Shown piece after piece: positions 16,242 through 25,452 of a DNA stretch of 64,000 nt (its first letter is position 1; the number at the start of each line of letters is the position of its first letter). The translations under genes were made by a program, and so were the position numbers. Source of the stretch: Dermatophilaceae bacterium Soc4.6 (GTDB lineage Bacteria > Actinomycetota > Actinomycetes > Actinomycetales > Dermatophilaceae); assembly GCA_039889245.1 (NCBI GenBank), contig JAZGVH010000002.1, positions 4,682,820-4,746,819 of the forward strand. The letters are read 5' to 3'. The notes beneath the pieces were generated by a model. It was not told the DNA's origin. It did no database searches and saw nothing but the letters and a program-made list of their open reading frames with translations.

Positions 16242-17560
16242 ATGCAAGCACTCCACACGATCAGCACGAAGTTCGATGACCCCAACCTGATCGGTGCGGC
16301 GGGGCTGGTCCCGGTGCTGCGGTTTGACGCAGCAGGCCGGGTTGCAGCAGTCGCTTCAGGAGCGGTTAACGTGCCGTCGCCGAACGCGGCAACCAAGGCG
16401 GGGTGTGTGGTCGTGAGGATGATCGCGGGCGCTGACAGCATCGACGACCTCGACGTCCTGCGCCAGGGCGGACTGAGCAAGGTCGTCACGGGGCGCGGGC
16501 GCCGTCGACGGTTGGGACGTTCTGCGGGCGTTCGAGTTCGGGCAGGTGAAGCAGCTCGACGCGGACTCCTCCCGGGTGTTGGCTGGGCTGACGGGCGTAG
16601 TGGCGCGGCTGCTGTCCGGGACCGAGGCGATGGCGTCCGTGGACATCGACGACACGATCCGTGAGGTCCACGGGTACCAGAGGCAGGGCGTCGCGTACGA
16701 ATGCTCCGGTGTGAAGGGTCTGAACGCGCCAGTAGGCGTCGCCGACGCGCGCCCCGCTCATCGCCGGCTCCCGGCTGCGTAAGGGCAACACGATCTTCGG
16801 GCAGGGCGTGAAGCTGGCCGGGGACGCCGTGGCGACCGCCCGCCGGGCCGGGGCGGGCGGGCAGGTGATGGTCCGCGCCGACTCCGGGTACTACCGTCGC
16901 GACCTGACCACCACCGCCGCCCTCAAGGCCAAGGCGTGGTTCTCGGTCACCGTGCGGATGAATTCCGGCGTGGCGCGGGCGATCGCGGTCATCCCCGACG
17001 GGGCATGGATCACGACCAGTACCCGCGGGCGATCTGGGACGAGGACGAGAATCGGTGGATCTCCGAAGCGCAGGTCGCCGAGACGCACTTCGCCGCGTTC
17101 GCGCCCGCCCGGAAGGCCCAGCACCTGCCCTGCCGGCTCGTGGTCCGCCGCGTCCAACGCCTCAACAAGGCCGCTTCCGCTACAGGTCAAGAGCTGTCCG
17201 CCAGCTGGCGCCACCACAGCTTCGTCACCCAAGTCGAATCAACCGCTATCGCCGCGGACGAGACCCACCGCGACCACGCCGTCGTCGAGCAGGTCGAATG
17301 CCGAGCTGTAGACCGGGGCCCTCGCCCACGCCCCGCCGCGGAAGTTCGACGCGAGCGCGGCCTGGCTGGCGCTGGCCTGCGTCGCGTTCAACCTCCTGCG
17401 CGTCTCCGGGGTGGCCGCCTCGACCCGCCACGCCAAAGCCCGGCGGACCACCTGCGGACCCATCTGATCGCGGTACCCGCCCGGGTCGCGTCGTCGGCCC
17501 GCCGACTCACGCTGCACCTACCGACGAGCTGGCCCTGGGCGGAGTGGAAGAGCCGGACAG
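16242..17560 (+). pseudogene. Decayed IS1380-family transposase
   Basis: Diagnostic IS1380 segments appear in order but in several frames: MIAGADSIDDLDVLRQGG; QLDADSSRVLAGL with VDIDDTIREVHGYQRQG and YECSGVKGLNA; MVRADSGYYRRDL with FSVTVRMNSGVARAI; RAIWDEDENRWISEAQVAE; and WRHHSFVTQVES with HAVVEQV. At least four frameshifts break the 450-residue protein. Clear terminal repeats could not be found by eye. It occupies nearly all the space between the GntR/FCD gene and the NCS1 permease promoter. Confidence 0.88.
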
Positions 17561-17690
17561 ACCGGGGGCTCCACCACGTGTTCGTCCCAGGCAGTGAGGA
17601 TCAGCAGCCGGCAGAGTCAGCACCCGCTGCGGAATCAGCGTCGGTGGATCCGGGCCGAACAGGGCCCATTTATTCATGCAGGTGGGGTCA

Positions 17691-17705
17691 TATATCTCGG
17701 ATATA
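17691..17705. promoter_or_regulatory. Candidate GntR operator
   Basis: TATATC-TCG-GATATA is a perfect inverted repeat with 6-base arms, about 100 bases upstream of the permease start. It is A/T-rich in a G/C-rich context and follows the IS1380 remnant. Its size and symmetry suit a winged-helix dimer; the link to the regulator at 15435 is inferred. Confidence 0.45.
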
Positions 17706-17805
17706 CGCGCACGGGTCTATTCTCAAAAACCACTTCGGGACTAGCGTCGGGCCACAGCTCGGGGGTGCCACCAGGCACAGCCCGATCAACGAAGGAGTGC
17801 CCACC

Positions 17806-19329
17806 ATGAGCGATACGATCATAGACGCACCAGCTCCCCCCAGCGCGGAGCACCCGGCCGGCGTCGGCGTCATCAAGCCGGGTTACCACCCCCGGCTCAC
17901 GAACGACGACCTCGCACCACTTCGGGACCAGAACTGGACCTGGTACAACATCTTCGCCTTCTGGATGTCGGACGTGCACAGTGTCGGCGGGTACGTCACG
18001 GCCGGCAGCCTCTTTGCCCTCGGACTGACCAGCTGGCAGGTCTTCATCTGCCTCATCGCCGGGATCTCGATCGTGCTCTTCTTCACCAATCTGGTGGCCA
18101 AGCCCAGCCAGCGAACCGGCGTCCCTTTCCCGGTGATCTGTCGGTCCGTCTTCGGAGTCGTCGGAGCCAACATCCCGGCGATCATCCGCGGCCTCATCGC
18201 GGTGGCCTGGTACGGCATCCAGACCTATCTGGCGTCCGCCGCACTGGACATCCTCGTGGTGCGCCTGTGGCCGTCGGCCGCCTCCTACGGCGACGTGGCC
18301 CAGCACGGGTTCCTCGGTCTCTCGGCCCTCGGCTACGTCACCTTCGCGATCCTCTGGGTGCTGCAGGCAGCCGTCTTCTGGACCGGCATGGACACGATCC
18401 GCAAGTTCATCGACTTCTGCGGGCCGGCGGTCTACGTCGTCATGATCCTCCTGTGCGGCTACCTGCTCGTCCAGGCCAAGTTCCAAATCAACCTCGACCT
18501 GTCGAGCAAGCACCTGACCGGGACCGCGGTGATCTCCACCATGTTCGCCGCCACCGCACTGGTCGTGTCGTACTTCTCCGGGCCGATGCTGAACTTCGGT
18601 GACTTCTCGCGTTACAGCGAGAGCTTCGAGGCCGTCAAGAAGGGCAACTTCTGGGGCCTACCGGTCAACTTCACGATGTTCTCGGTCCTGACCGTCCTGA
18701 CGGCTGCCGCCACCCTCCCGGTCTACGGCGAGCTGATCACCGACCCGGTCAAGACCGTGGGCAAGATGGACAGCACGTTCGCCATCGTCCTGGCCGCGCT
18801 GACCTTCGCTACGGCGACCATCGGCATCAACATCGTCGCGAACTTCGTCTCCCCCGCGTTCGACTTCTCCCACGTCAACCCGCAGAAGATCAGCTGGCGC
18901 ACCGGTGGCATGATCGCGGCCGTCGGGTCGGTGCTCATCACGCCGTGGAACCTCTACAAGAACCCGGACACCATCCACTACACGCTCGACACACTCGGTG
19001 CGTTCATCGGACCGCTGTTCGGGGTCCTTATCTGTCACTACTACCTCATCCACAAGCAGAAGGTCGCCATCGACGACCTGTTCACCATGGACGAGTCAGG
19101 TATCTACCACTACACCCGGGGATTCAACCCGGCCGCGGTCGCCGCCACCGCCATCGCCGCCGTCATCGCGATCGCCTGTGTCTTCGTCCCCGGTATGAAC
19201 CGGGCCAACGACTACAGCTGGTTCATCGGCTGCGGTCTCGGGCTCGTTGTCTACTACGTGCTCGCCCGCCGTGCCGGAATCGACACGATGATGGACCTGC
19301 GCAGCGGCGACGACGTGGTGGTTGGCTGA
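17806..19329 (+). CDS. NCS1-family nucleobase/hydantoin/allantoin permease
   Basis: 507 residues, ATG 17806 with GAAGGAG upstream. About twelve membrane helices of the LeuT fold are present. NCS1 hallmarks are NEDLAPL-like TNDDLAPLRDQNWTWYNIF at the N-terminus, WMSDVHSVGGYVTAG in helix 1, and PSQRTGVPFPVICRSVFGVVG after helix 2. Relatives carry allantoin, hydantoins, uracil or cytosine with Na+ or H+. Because the next gene (1-base overlap) is a hydantoin/allantoin racemase-like protein, hydantoin-type or allantoin substrates are most likely. The same operon may be controlled by the FCD regulator at 15435. Confidence 0.92.
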   Translation: MSDTIIDAPAPPSAEHPAGVGVIKPGYHPRLTNDDLAPLRDQNWTWYNIFAFWMSDVHSVGGYVTAGSLFALGLTSWQVFICLIAGISIVLFFTNLVAKPSQRTGVPFPVICRSVFGVVGANIPAIIRGLIAVAWYGIQTYLASAALDILVVRLWPSAASYGDVAQHGFLGLSALGYVTFAILWVLQAAVFWTGMDTIRKFIDFCGPAVYVVMILLCGYLLVQAKFQINLDLSSKHLTGTAVISTMFAATALVVSYFSGPMLNFGDFSRYSESFEAVKKGNFWGLPVNFTMFSVLTVLTAAATLPVYGELITDPVKTVGKMDSTFAIVLAALTFATATIGINIVANFVSPAFDFSHVNPQKISWRTGGMIAAVGSVLITPWNLYKNPDTIHYTLDTLGAFIGPLFGVLICHYYLIHKQKVAIDDLFTMDESGIYHYTRGFNPAAVAATAIAAVIAIACVFVPGMNRANDYSWFIGCGLGLVVYYVLARRAGIDTMMDLRSGDDVVVG

Positions 19330-20111
19330 TGATGCGGATCCGGGTGATCAACCCCAACACGACCTGGTCGATGACGAAGCTGATCGGGGAGAGCGCCCGA
19401 TCCGTCGCCGGAGCGGACGTGGTCATCGAAGCGGTCTCCCCCACGATGGGCCCGGTCTCGATCGAGAGCCACTACGACGAGGCCCTGGCCGTCCCCGGCA
19501 TCCTCGCCGAAGTCGCCAGGGGCGAGGCGGAGGGCGCCGACGGCTACGTGATCGCGTGCTTCGGTGACCCGGGCATGGAGGCGGCACGCGAGCTGGCCCG
19601 TGGCCCGGTGGTCGGCATCGCCGAGGCGGCGATGCGCACTGCGACCTACCTCGGACGTTCCTTCAGCGTCGTCACCACGCTGGGTCGCACTCGCGGCCGG
19701 GCGTGGGACCTCGCCGAGACCTACGGCGTCTCCACCGCCTGTCGCGGCGTGTACGCGTGCGAGATCCCGGTGCTCGAGCTCGAGACGTCACCCGATGCCC
19801 GTGAGCGCATCACGCGGGCCTGCCGTGAGGCCCTCGAGCGCGACGAGTCCGACGTCATCGTCCTGGGCTGCGCCGGGATGGCGGACCTGTGCGCGCACAT
19901 CTCGGAGGCGATCGGCGTCCCGGTCGTTGACGGCGTCGCCGCAGCGACGGTCACCGTCCAAGGACTCGTGACGCTGGGCCTGCGCACCAGCACGGTCGAG
20001 GAGTTCGCCGCCCCACCACCCAAGACCTACGAGGGCTTGCTGGCCGGCTTCGGGCTCGGCGGCACGGTCCGACGAGCCCGCGAGAGTGCGGCGCCCGTTC
20101 GGGCTCACTGA
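19329..20111 (+). CDS. Asp/Glu/hydantoin racemase family protein
   Basis: 260 residues. Its ATG shares one base with the upstream TGA, so it is co-translated with the permease. MRIRVINPNTTWSMT at the N-terminus and two catalytic cysteines, in VIACFGDPGM (about residue 77) and VLGCAGMADL (about 180), mark the hydantoin/allantoin racemase branch of the Asp/Glu racemase superfamily. It interconverts the D and L forms of a 5-substituted hydantoin or allantoin so that a stereospecific hydrolase can use both. No hydantoinase gene is in this window, so the pathway must be completed elsewhere. Confidence 0.88.
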   Translation: MMRIRVINPNTTWSMTKLIGESARSVAGADVVIEAVSPTMGPVSIESHYDEALAVPGILAEVARGEAEGADGYVIACFGDPGMEAARELARGPVVGIAEAAMRTATYLGRSFSVVTTLGRTRGRAWDLAETYGVSTACRGVYACEIPVLELETSPDARERITRACREALERDESDVIVLGCAGMADLCAHISEAIGVPVVDGVAAATVTVQGLVTLGLRTSTVEEFAAPPPKTYEGLLAGFGLGGTVRRARESAAPVRAH

Positions 20112-20465
20112 CGGCGCCTATACCGCCCAACCGCAGTCACGTGAGGCTGCACCGAACGTCAGATCCGCACAGGGGTCTGCCGGTCTTCACCCGAGAGGAC
20201 AGAGCAATTGACGCGGCCGACCCCAGGCCATGCCATCACCATGCGGGGTCTCAGCCCCCGTCGGGTTCACCGCGACCTCCGAGCTGGCGGCGGCTGCGGC
20301 GGCCGCCAGCTCGGAGGTCGCCGCGCTCGACGTCATCGAGTCCACCACGAGAGCGTCACCGTCGACATCACCTGCAACACCGCCGGCGACGAGCACGCCA
20401 AGCAGGTTGCCGAACATCCAGCCTGGAGCCAGCGGTCATCGCTCGACCAGCGCCGCGGACCGGAC
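20112..20465. other. Convergent intergenic stretch with a long hairpin
   Basis: No gene is supported in these 354 bases. The short open frames that cross it are alanine-rich products of the hairpin. See the inverted repeat at 20272-20321. Confidence 0.55.
20272..20321. repeat. Perfect 20-bp inverted repeat
   Basis: GCGACCTCCGAGCTGGCGGC and its exact complement flank a 10-base loop (GGCTGCGGCG). It lies between two convergent genes and could be a bidirectional terminator without a T tract, or an element end. Confidence 0.75.
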
Positions 20466-21983
20466 TCACCGCGTGCTGGGGTGCTCTCGGATCAGCCGGG
20501 CGATCTCGATGGCGTCACCCTCGGGTGCGTGCGACGAGCTGTGCGGGTGAGCGATGAACAGGTAAAGCAGGCCGCTGCCCACCACGACCGCGAGCCCGAC
20601 CAGCACGATCCAGTCGTCGAGGAACACTCCCGTGGTCCCCGGCCGCGCCAGCAGGACGATCGCGAAGACCCCGTAGGCGAGCGCGACGACGTTCACGACG
20701 ACGCCAGCCCTGCCCAGGCTGAAGGGTCCCGCAGGTTTCCACCCCTTGATGCGCTGGCGGAGCGCCGCCAGCACGACCGCCTGGAAGGCGACGTAGATGC
20801 CGATCACGGCGAAGGCCGTGATCTTGGTGAGGAGAGAGCTGCCGCCGACGTAGATCAGCAGGCAGAGCACGAGTGGGATGGCGCAGGCCACGATCAGCGC
20901 ATTGACGGGCACCGCGGTCCGGTGGCTGACCTGGGCCAGCCACGCGTGGCCCGGCAGCATGCCATCCCGCGCGAAGGAGAAGAGCAGGCGACTGGCAGCG
21001 GCTTGCAGGCTGAGCACGCAGGACAGGAAGGCCGTCAGGGCGACCACGAGGAAGATCTTCGCCCCCACCGTGCCGAGTGACGACTCGAGGATCGCCGGGA
21101 TGGGATCACCGTCCGTCCCGCTGACGACGGCCTGCAGGTCGGGGGCCGCCATCACGTAGCCGCCGAACGAGAACAGCGCCGACACCCCACCGACGAGGAT
21201 GGTCATGATCATCGCGGTCGGTATGCGACGGGCCGGGTCCTCGACCTCCTCCGCCACGTCGCCGCACGCCTCGAACCCGTAGAACAGGAAGAGGCCGGCC
21301 AGGGCTGCGCCGAGGAACGCGGCGGCGTAGCTGCCGTCGCCCTGGACCCCCATGGAGTCGACGAACACGCCGAAGCCCTGCTTGCGCTCGAACGCCAGCA
21401 GGTAGAGACCGAGGCCGATCACACCGATGAGCTCGGCCGCCAGGCCGATCCGGGCGACGCGCGCGAGCGTGGTCGTCCCCGAGAAGTTCAGCGCGAAGGC
21501 GACGACGAGGAAGACGACGGAGAGCCCGAGGGTGGTGGTGTCCGTGACCTCGACGCCAAGCAGGCTGGCGAGGAAACCGGTCCCGAACTCGGCGACCGCC
21601 GTGATGGTGACGAGCATCGCCCAGACATAAACCCAGGCGGCCATCCAGGCGTAGCGCTTTCCCCACAGGCGTCTCGTCCACGGGTAGATGCCGCCGGCGA
21701 TCGGATACTGGGACACCACTTCGCCGAAGACCAGTGACACCAGCAGCTGCCCGGACCCGACGATGGCGAGCCAGAAGATCGACGGCGGGCCACCGGTGCT
21801 CAGGGCGAGCGCAAAGAGGGAGTAGACGCCCACCAGCGGTGAGAGATAGGTGAAGCCGAGGGCGAAGTTCGCCCACAGGGACATCGAGCGTCTGAACGAG
21901 TCGTCGTATCCCAGCACGCGCAGGTGCTCAGCGTCGTCGAGCCGCTTCTTCGGGACGTGGTCGACGGAGGGTTCTCCAGGCAT
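20466..21983 (-). CDS. APC-superfamily amino acid permease
   Basis: 505 residues on the minus strand. ATG 21983 is chosen (MPGEPSVDHVPKKRLDD) with a GAAAGG ribosome site; the frame stays open 25 codons further but with no start signal. About twelve helices are present. SMSLWANFALGFTYLSPLVG in helix 1 and GEVVSQYPIAGGIYPWTRRL in helix 2 are typical of the amino acid/choline transporter branch (GabP/BAT1-like). FYGFEACGDVAEEVEDPAR is the conserved loop after helix 6. It imports an amino acid or amine (GABA, choline or similar). No catabolic partner is adjacent. Confidence 0.9.
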   Translation of the reverse strand: MPGEPSVDHVPKKRLDDAEHLRVLGYDDSFRRSMSLWANFALGFTYLSPLVGVYSLFALALSTGGPPSIFWLAIVGSGQLLVSLVFGEVVSQYPIAGGIYPWTRRLWGKRYAWMAAWVYVWAMLVTITAVAEFGTGFLASLLGVEVTDTTTLGLSVVFLVVAFALNFSGTTTLARVARIGLAAELIGVIGLGLYLLAFERKQGFGVFVDSMGVQGDGSYAAAFLGAALAGLFLFYGFEACGDVAEEVEDPARRIPTAMIMTILVGGVSALFSFGGYVMAAPDLQAVVSGTDGDPIPAILESSLGTVGAKIFLVVALTAFLSCVLSLQAAASRLLFSFARDGMLPGHAWLAQVSHRTAVPVNALIVACAIPLVLCLLIYVGGSSLLTKITAFAVIGIYVAFQAVVLAALRQRIKGWKPAGPFSLGRAGVVVNVVALAYGVFAIVLLARPGTTGVFLDDWIVLVGLAVVVGSGLLYLFIAHPHSSSHAPEGDAIEIARLIREHPSTR

Positions 21984-22150
21984 GGCGCAACCTTTCGGGG
22001 CAGGGTGGAGGCCCACGCAGCCCACCCGGTTCTGCCGCGCCTCCCGGCGTGCGCCCACGGTAGTCCTCTGCGATGGAGCGTTCCACGAAGGCCCGGCATC
22101 TTCTTGCCGATACCGCAGGTGCGGCTGCTGTCGCGCGAGGGGAAACGACG

Positions 22151-24208
22151 ATGAGGAACGCGATGACGACGAGTGGAAGTCCCCAGCAGGTGGCGGTGCC
22201 CAGCGCCGAGCACGCTGAGGTCCGTGTGGGCCGGCGCAGCAGACTCGCCAGCATCGCGCTGGTGGTGGTCCTGCTCGCCGTCAGCGCCTTCGCCGTGTGG
22301 TCGTCTCAGGCGACGAGTGCAGCCGTCGACCGGGCGGTCAGCGCGAGCCTGCTCTCGGACGACTACTCCGAGGCGGCCAGCGCCGTCGGCGCCGAGGAGT
22401 CCCTGGAGCGCAAGTACCGTCTGGAGCCCGGCCCGGACGTGCAGCTGAAGTACGACGCGGCCGCCGCTCGCTTCGTCGCCGCACTGGAGAGCGTCCGTCG
22501 GGACGGCAGCGACCACGACCGCTCACTCGTCGACGGTGTCCTGGCGCTGCACACGAAGTACCTCGCGGCGATCGTGCGGCTGTTCAGCGCGACCGACCGC
22601 GCCGACACCGCTGCCGCCAACCGGGTCGACACCGACGAGGTCGACCCGTCCTTCGGGACCATCGAGGCATCCGTCCTCGATGCGGCCCAGAAGATGCACG
22701 TGGAGTCGCTGCACCAGATGGGTGCCCTGCAGCGTCTGGAGATGGTGACCCGGCTCTTCACCCCCATGGTGTTCCTCCTCGGCCTCCTGCTGGTTGCTGC
22801 CCTCGCGAAGGTGACCCGTGGGCACCAACGGTTGCTCGGTGCCGAGCGGGCGCAGGCGGTGCACGACTCGTTGCACGACGCTCTCACCAAGCTGCCCAAC
22901 CGGACCCTGCTGGCCGACCGCTTCGGCCAGGCGCTGCGCTCCGACGCACGCAGCGGCACGAGGACCGGGATGCTGCTCATCGACCTCGACCGGTTCAAGG
23001 AGGTCAACGACACCTTCGGCCACCACTACGGCGACGAGCTCCTGGCGCAGATCGGGCCGCGTCTGACTGCCGCACTGCGCGAGGTGGACACCGTGGCCCG
23101 ACTGGGTGGTGACGAGTTCGCGGTACTCCTGCCGGACATCCGCACGGTCGAGGACGCCGTCGCGATCGCCACGAAGCTCCAGGCAGCCCTCCAGACCCCG
23201 TTCCACGTCCTCGGAGTCGACCTCGACGTCGAGGCGAGCGTGGGGGTGGTCGTCTCCGGCGAGCACGGCGATGACGCCAGCATCCTGCTGCAGCACGCCG
23301 ACATCGCCATGTACGTCGCGAAGGCCCAAAGCGCCGGCGTGTCGATCTACGACCCCGACCTCGACGGCCACACCCCGGAGAAGCTGTCCCTGCTGGGTGA
23401 CCTGCGACGGGCGCTGGAGAACGACGAGCTGGTGCTGCACTACCAGCCCAAGATCGGCCTGGACACCGGTGACGTCATCGGTTTCGAGGCGTTAGTCCGC
23501 TGGCAGCATCCGGAGCGGGGCCTGGTCTTCCCCGACGACTTCATCCCCATGGCTGAGCACACCGGCCTCATCGGAGCCCTGAGCCGACGGGTCCTGGACC
23601 TGGCCCTGGCTCAGTCGCGCCGGTGGTCCGACGCGGGGCAGTCCGTGACGGTCTCGGTGAACCTCTCGGCTCGGAACCTGCTCGACGAGCACCTGCCAGC
23701 GGTCGTCGAGGAGCTCCTCGCCCGACACGGCGTCGCTGCCGACCTGCTCGTGCTCGAAGTCACCGAGTCGGCCCTGATGACCGAGCCCGTCCGCGCCCAG
23801 CGGCTGCTCGAGGAGCTGTCCGCCCTCGGGGTGCGTATCTCGATCGACGACTTCGGCGCCGGCTACACCAGTCTCGGCCAGCTCAAGACGCTGCCGGTCA
23901 GCGAGCTCAAGATCGACAAGTCCTTCGTCATGACCATGGCCGAGGGCGGCAGCGACGACATGATCGTCCACAGCGTCATCGAGCTGGGCCACAACCTCGG
24001 CCTGTCGATCGTCGCCGAGGGCGTGGAGGACGCACGGACGTTGGCCAAGCTCGCGGAGTACGGCTGCGACCTCGCGCAGGGCTACTACCTCTGTCGGCCG
24101 GCAGCACCGGACGCGCTGGGCCTCGGCCGGGCCCCCCGACCTGCCTCACCCGTCGACACCGAGGCATCGCAGGCGAGTCCGATGACCCCCGTCTCGGCCT
24201 CCCTCTGA
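22151..24208 (+). CDS. Membrane GGDEF-EAL cyclic-di-GMP enzyme
   Basis: 685 residues from ATG 22151 (GAGGGGAAA upstream); an ATG at 22073 would add a polar 26-residue stretch. A helix at about residues 33-53 and another at about 202-221 frame a periplasm-side helical sensor. The GGDEF domain has LGGDEFAVLL near residue 316 with a complete signature. The EAL domain starts near 400, with FEALVRW at about 445, NLSARNL, TESALM and DDFGAGYTSL, so the residues needed for phosphodiesterase activity are present. The protein could make or break c-di-GMP in response to an external signal. It stands alone; no partner gene is nearby. Confidence 0.93.
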   Translation: MRNAMTTSGSPQQVAVPSAEHAEVRVGRRSRLASIALVVVLLAVSAFAVWSSQATSAAVDRAVSASLLSDDYSEAASAVGAEESLERKYRLEPGPDVQLKYDAAAARFVAALESVRRDGSDHDRSLVDGVLALHTKYLAAIVRLFSATDRADTAAANRVDTDEVDPSFGTIEASVLDAAQKMHVESLHQMGALQRLEMVTRLFTPMVFLLGLLLVAALAKVTRGHQRLLGAERAQAVHDSLHDALTKLPNRTLLADRFGQALRSDARSGTRTGMLLIDLDRFKEVNDTFGHHYGDELLAQIGPRLTAALREVDTVARLGGDEFAVLLPDIRTVEDAVAIATKLQAALQTPFHVLGVDLDVEASVGVVVSGEHGDDASILLQHADIAMYVAKAQSAGVSIYDPDLDGHTPEKLSLLGDLRRALENDELVLHYQPKIGLDTGDVIGFEALVRWQHPERGLVFPDDFIPMAEHTGLIGALSRRVLDLALAQSRRWSDAGQSVTVSVNLSARNLLDEHLPAVVEELLARHGVAADLLVLEVTESALMTEPVRAQRLLEELSALGVRISIDDFGAGYTSLGQLKTLPVSELKIDKSFVMTMAEGGSDDMIVHSVIELGHNLGLSIVAEGVEDARTLAKLAEYGCDLAQGYYLCRPAAPDALGLGRAPRPASPVDTEASQASPMTPVSASL

Positions 24209-24300
24209 CCGCTGAGGCCGAGGTGGCGGCGTCCGTGGGCCCGTCCCGTCTGACAGCCGATGTGCGACCACGGGGGGAGGCGCCGCACAGGGCACGGGGT

Positions 24301-24306
24301 CACAAT
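24301..24306 (+). promoter_or_regulatory. -10 element of a leaderless promoter
   Basis: CACAAT lies exactly 6 bases upstream of GTG 24313; no ribosome site is visible before that start. Confidence 0.4.
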
Positions 24307-24312
24307 AGACGG

Positions 24313-25452
24313 GTGAGACCTCTCCTGACCGATCGCTCCTCCCTCCGCTGGGCCGCACCTGCGGCCGCCGTCGCCCTGCTCGCGGCCGGGGTGGGCCTCA
24401 GCCGGGTCACCGCCTCCGCCGACGGTGGTCTGCCCACGCTCACCGCGCAGCAGCTGCTCGTCGACGCGCAGGCGTCCGCCGTGTCGGGTCAGGTGCGCGG
24501 GCTCTCCGGCGTCGTGAGCAGCACCGCCGACCTCGGCCTGCCGCAGCTGCCGGGTCTCTCGAGCGCAGGGGGAGCGAGCGGCGACGCCTCGCTCACCTCG
24601 ATCGTCAGCGGCACCCACACCTGGCGGGTGTGGGTCGGCGGCGCCACCACGCAGCGGGTCGCCCTGATGGGTGGCATGGGCGAGACCGACGTCGTGCGCA
24701 ACGGCCGCGACGTCTGGCTGTGGTCGAGCAAGGACCAGAGCGCCATGCACACGACCCTGCCTGCGGAGCAGGCGGGCCAGGCTCCCCGGGCCCTGCCGAC
24801 CGACGCCCCCCGCACTCCCGCGGAGGCGGCCAGCCGTGCGCTCGCGACCATCAGCCCGACCACGCAGGTGACGACCACGGGGCTCGCGACCGTGGCCGGA
24901 CGCTCCGCCTACGAGCTCGTGCTCACCCCCCGCGACACCACGACGAGGGTCGGCCAGGTGCGCGTGGCCCTTGACAGCGAGACCAAGGTGCTCCTGCGCA
25001 CCCAGGTGTTCGCGACCGGCGCCAGCACGCCCGCCATCGACGTCGCCTACACCTCGGTCGACTTCGCGGTGCCGCCGGCCTCGACCTTCACCTTCACCCC
25101 GCCCCCCGGCACGACGGTGACCCAGCGGCCCTTCCCAACGGCTCCTTCCGCCGCGTCGAAGGCGGTCGCCACGGCAGCCGAGCGCAAGGCCTCGCCCCGG
25201 GTCGTCGGCACCGGCTGGAGCTCGGTGCTCGTCGCCCGGCTCCCGCAGACCACGGGCGTCACGCCGAGCGGCACCCCGAGCGACGGCGCGGCGCAGAGCC
25301 TCCTCTCGGCTCTGCCTCGCGTCTCCGGCGCTTGGGGCACCGGGCGCCTGCTCGACGGGCGGCTGTTCTCCGCCGTGCTCACCGACGACGGCCGGGTCGC
25401 CGTCGGCGCCGTGCCCCCCGCCCAGCTGTATGCCGCCCTCGCAGCCTCGTGA
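24313..25452 (+). CDS. LolA/RseB-like secreted or membrane-anchored protein
   Basis: 379 residues from GTG 24313 (leaderless promoter). A signal or anchor helix spans about residues 13-31 (WAAPAAAVALLAAGVGL). The mature part has repeated beta strands of the outer-membrane lipoprotein carrier LolA-like fold, as in DUF2092 and RseB: THTWRVWVGGATTQRVALMG, DVWLWSSKDQSAMH, GRSAYELVLTPRD, VRVALDSETKVLLR. In actinobacteria such proteins act outside the cell and are often paired with ABC transporters. Its stop overlaps the start of the ABC ATPase gene as GTGA, so the three genes form one operon. The ligand is unknown. Confidence 0.82.
   Translation: MRPLLTDRSSLRWAAPAAAVALLAAGVGLSRVTASADGGLPTLTAQQLLVDAQASAVSGQVRGLSGVVSSTADLGLPQLPGLSSAGGASGDASLTSIVSGTHTWRVWVGGATTQRVALMGGMGETDVVRNGRDVWLWSSKDQSAMHTTLPAEQAGQAPRALPTDAPRTPAEAASRALATISPTTQVTTTGLATVAGRSAYELVLTPRDTTTRVGQVRVALDSETKVLLRTQVFATGASTPAIDVAYTSVDFAVPPASTFTFTPPPGTTVTQRPFPTAPSAASKAVATAAERKASPRVVGTGWSSVLVARLPQTTGVTPSGTPSDGAAQSLLSALPRVSGAWGTGRLLDGRLFSAVLTDDGRVAVGAVPPAQLYAALAAS

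Noticed and set aside
16122..17680. Terminal inverted repeats for the IS1380 remnant
   Set aside because: Short similarities near 16144 and 17625 (GGCGGGT versus ACCCGCT) are too weak to define ends.
20187..20417. A minus-strand 76-codon frame
   Set aside because: Its alanine run is the product of the 20-bp inverted repeat, and it lacks a ribosome site and homology.
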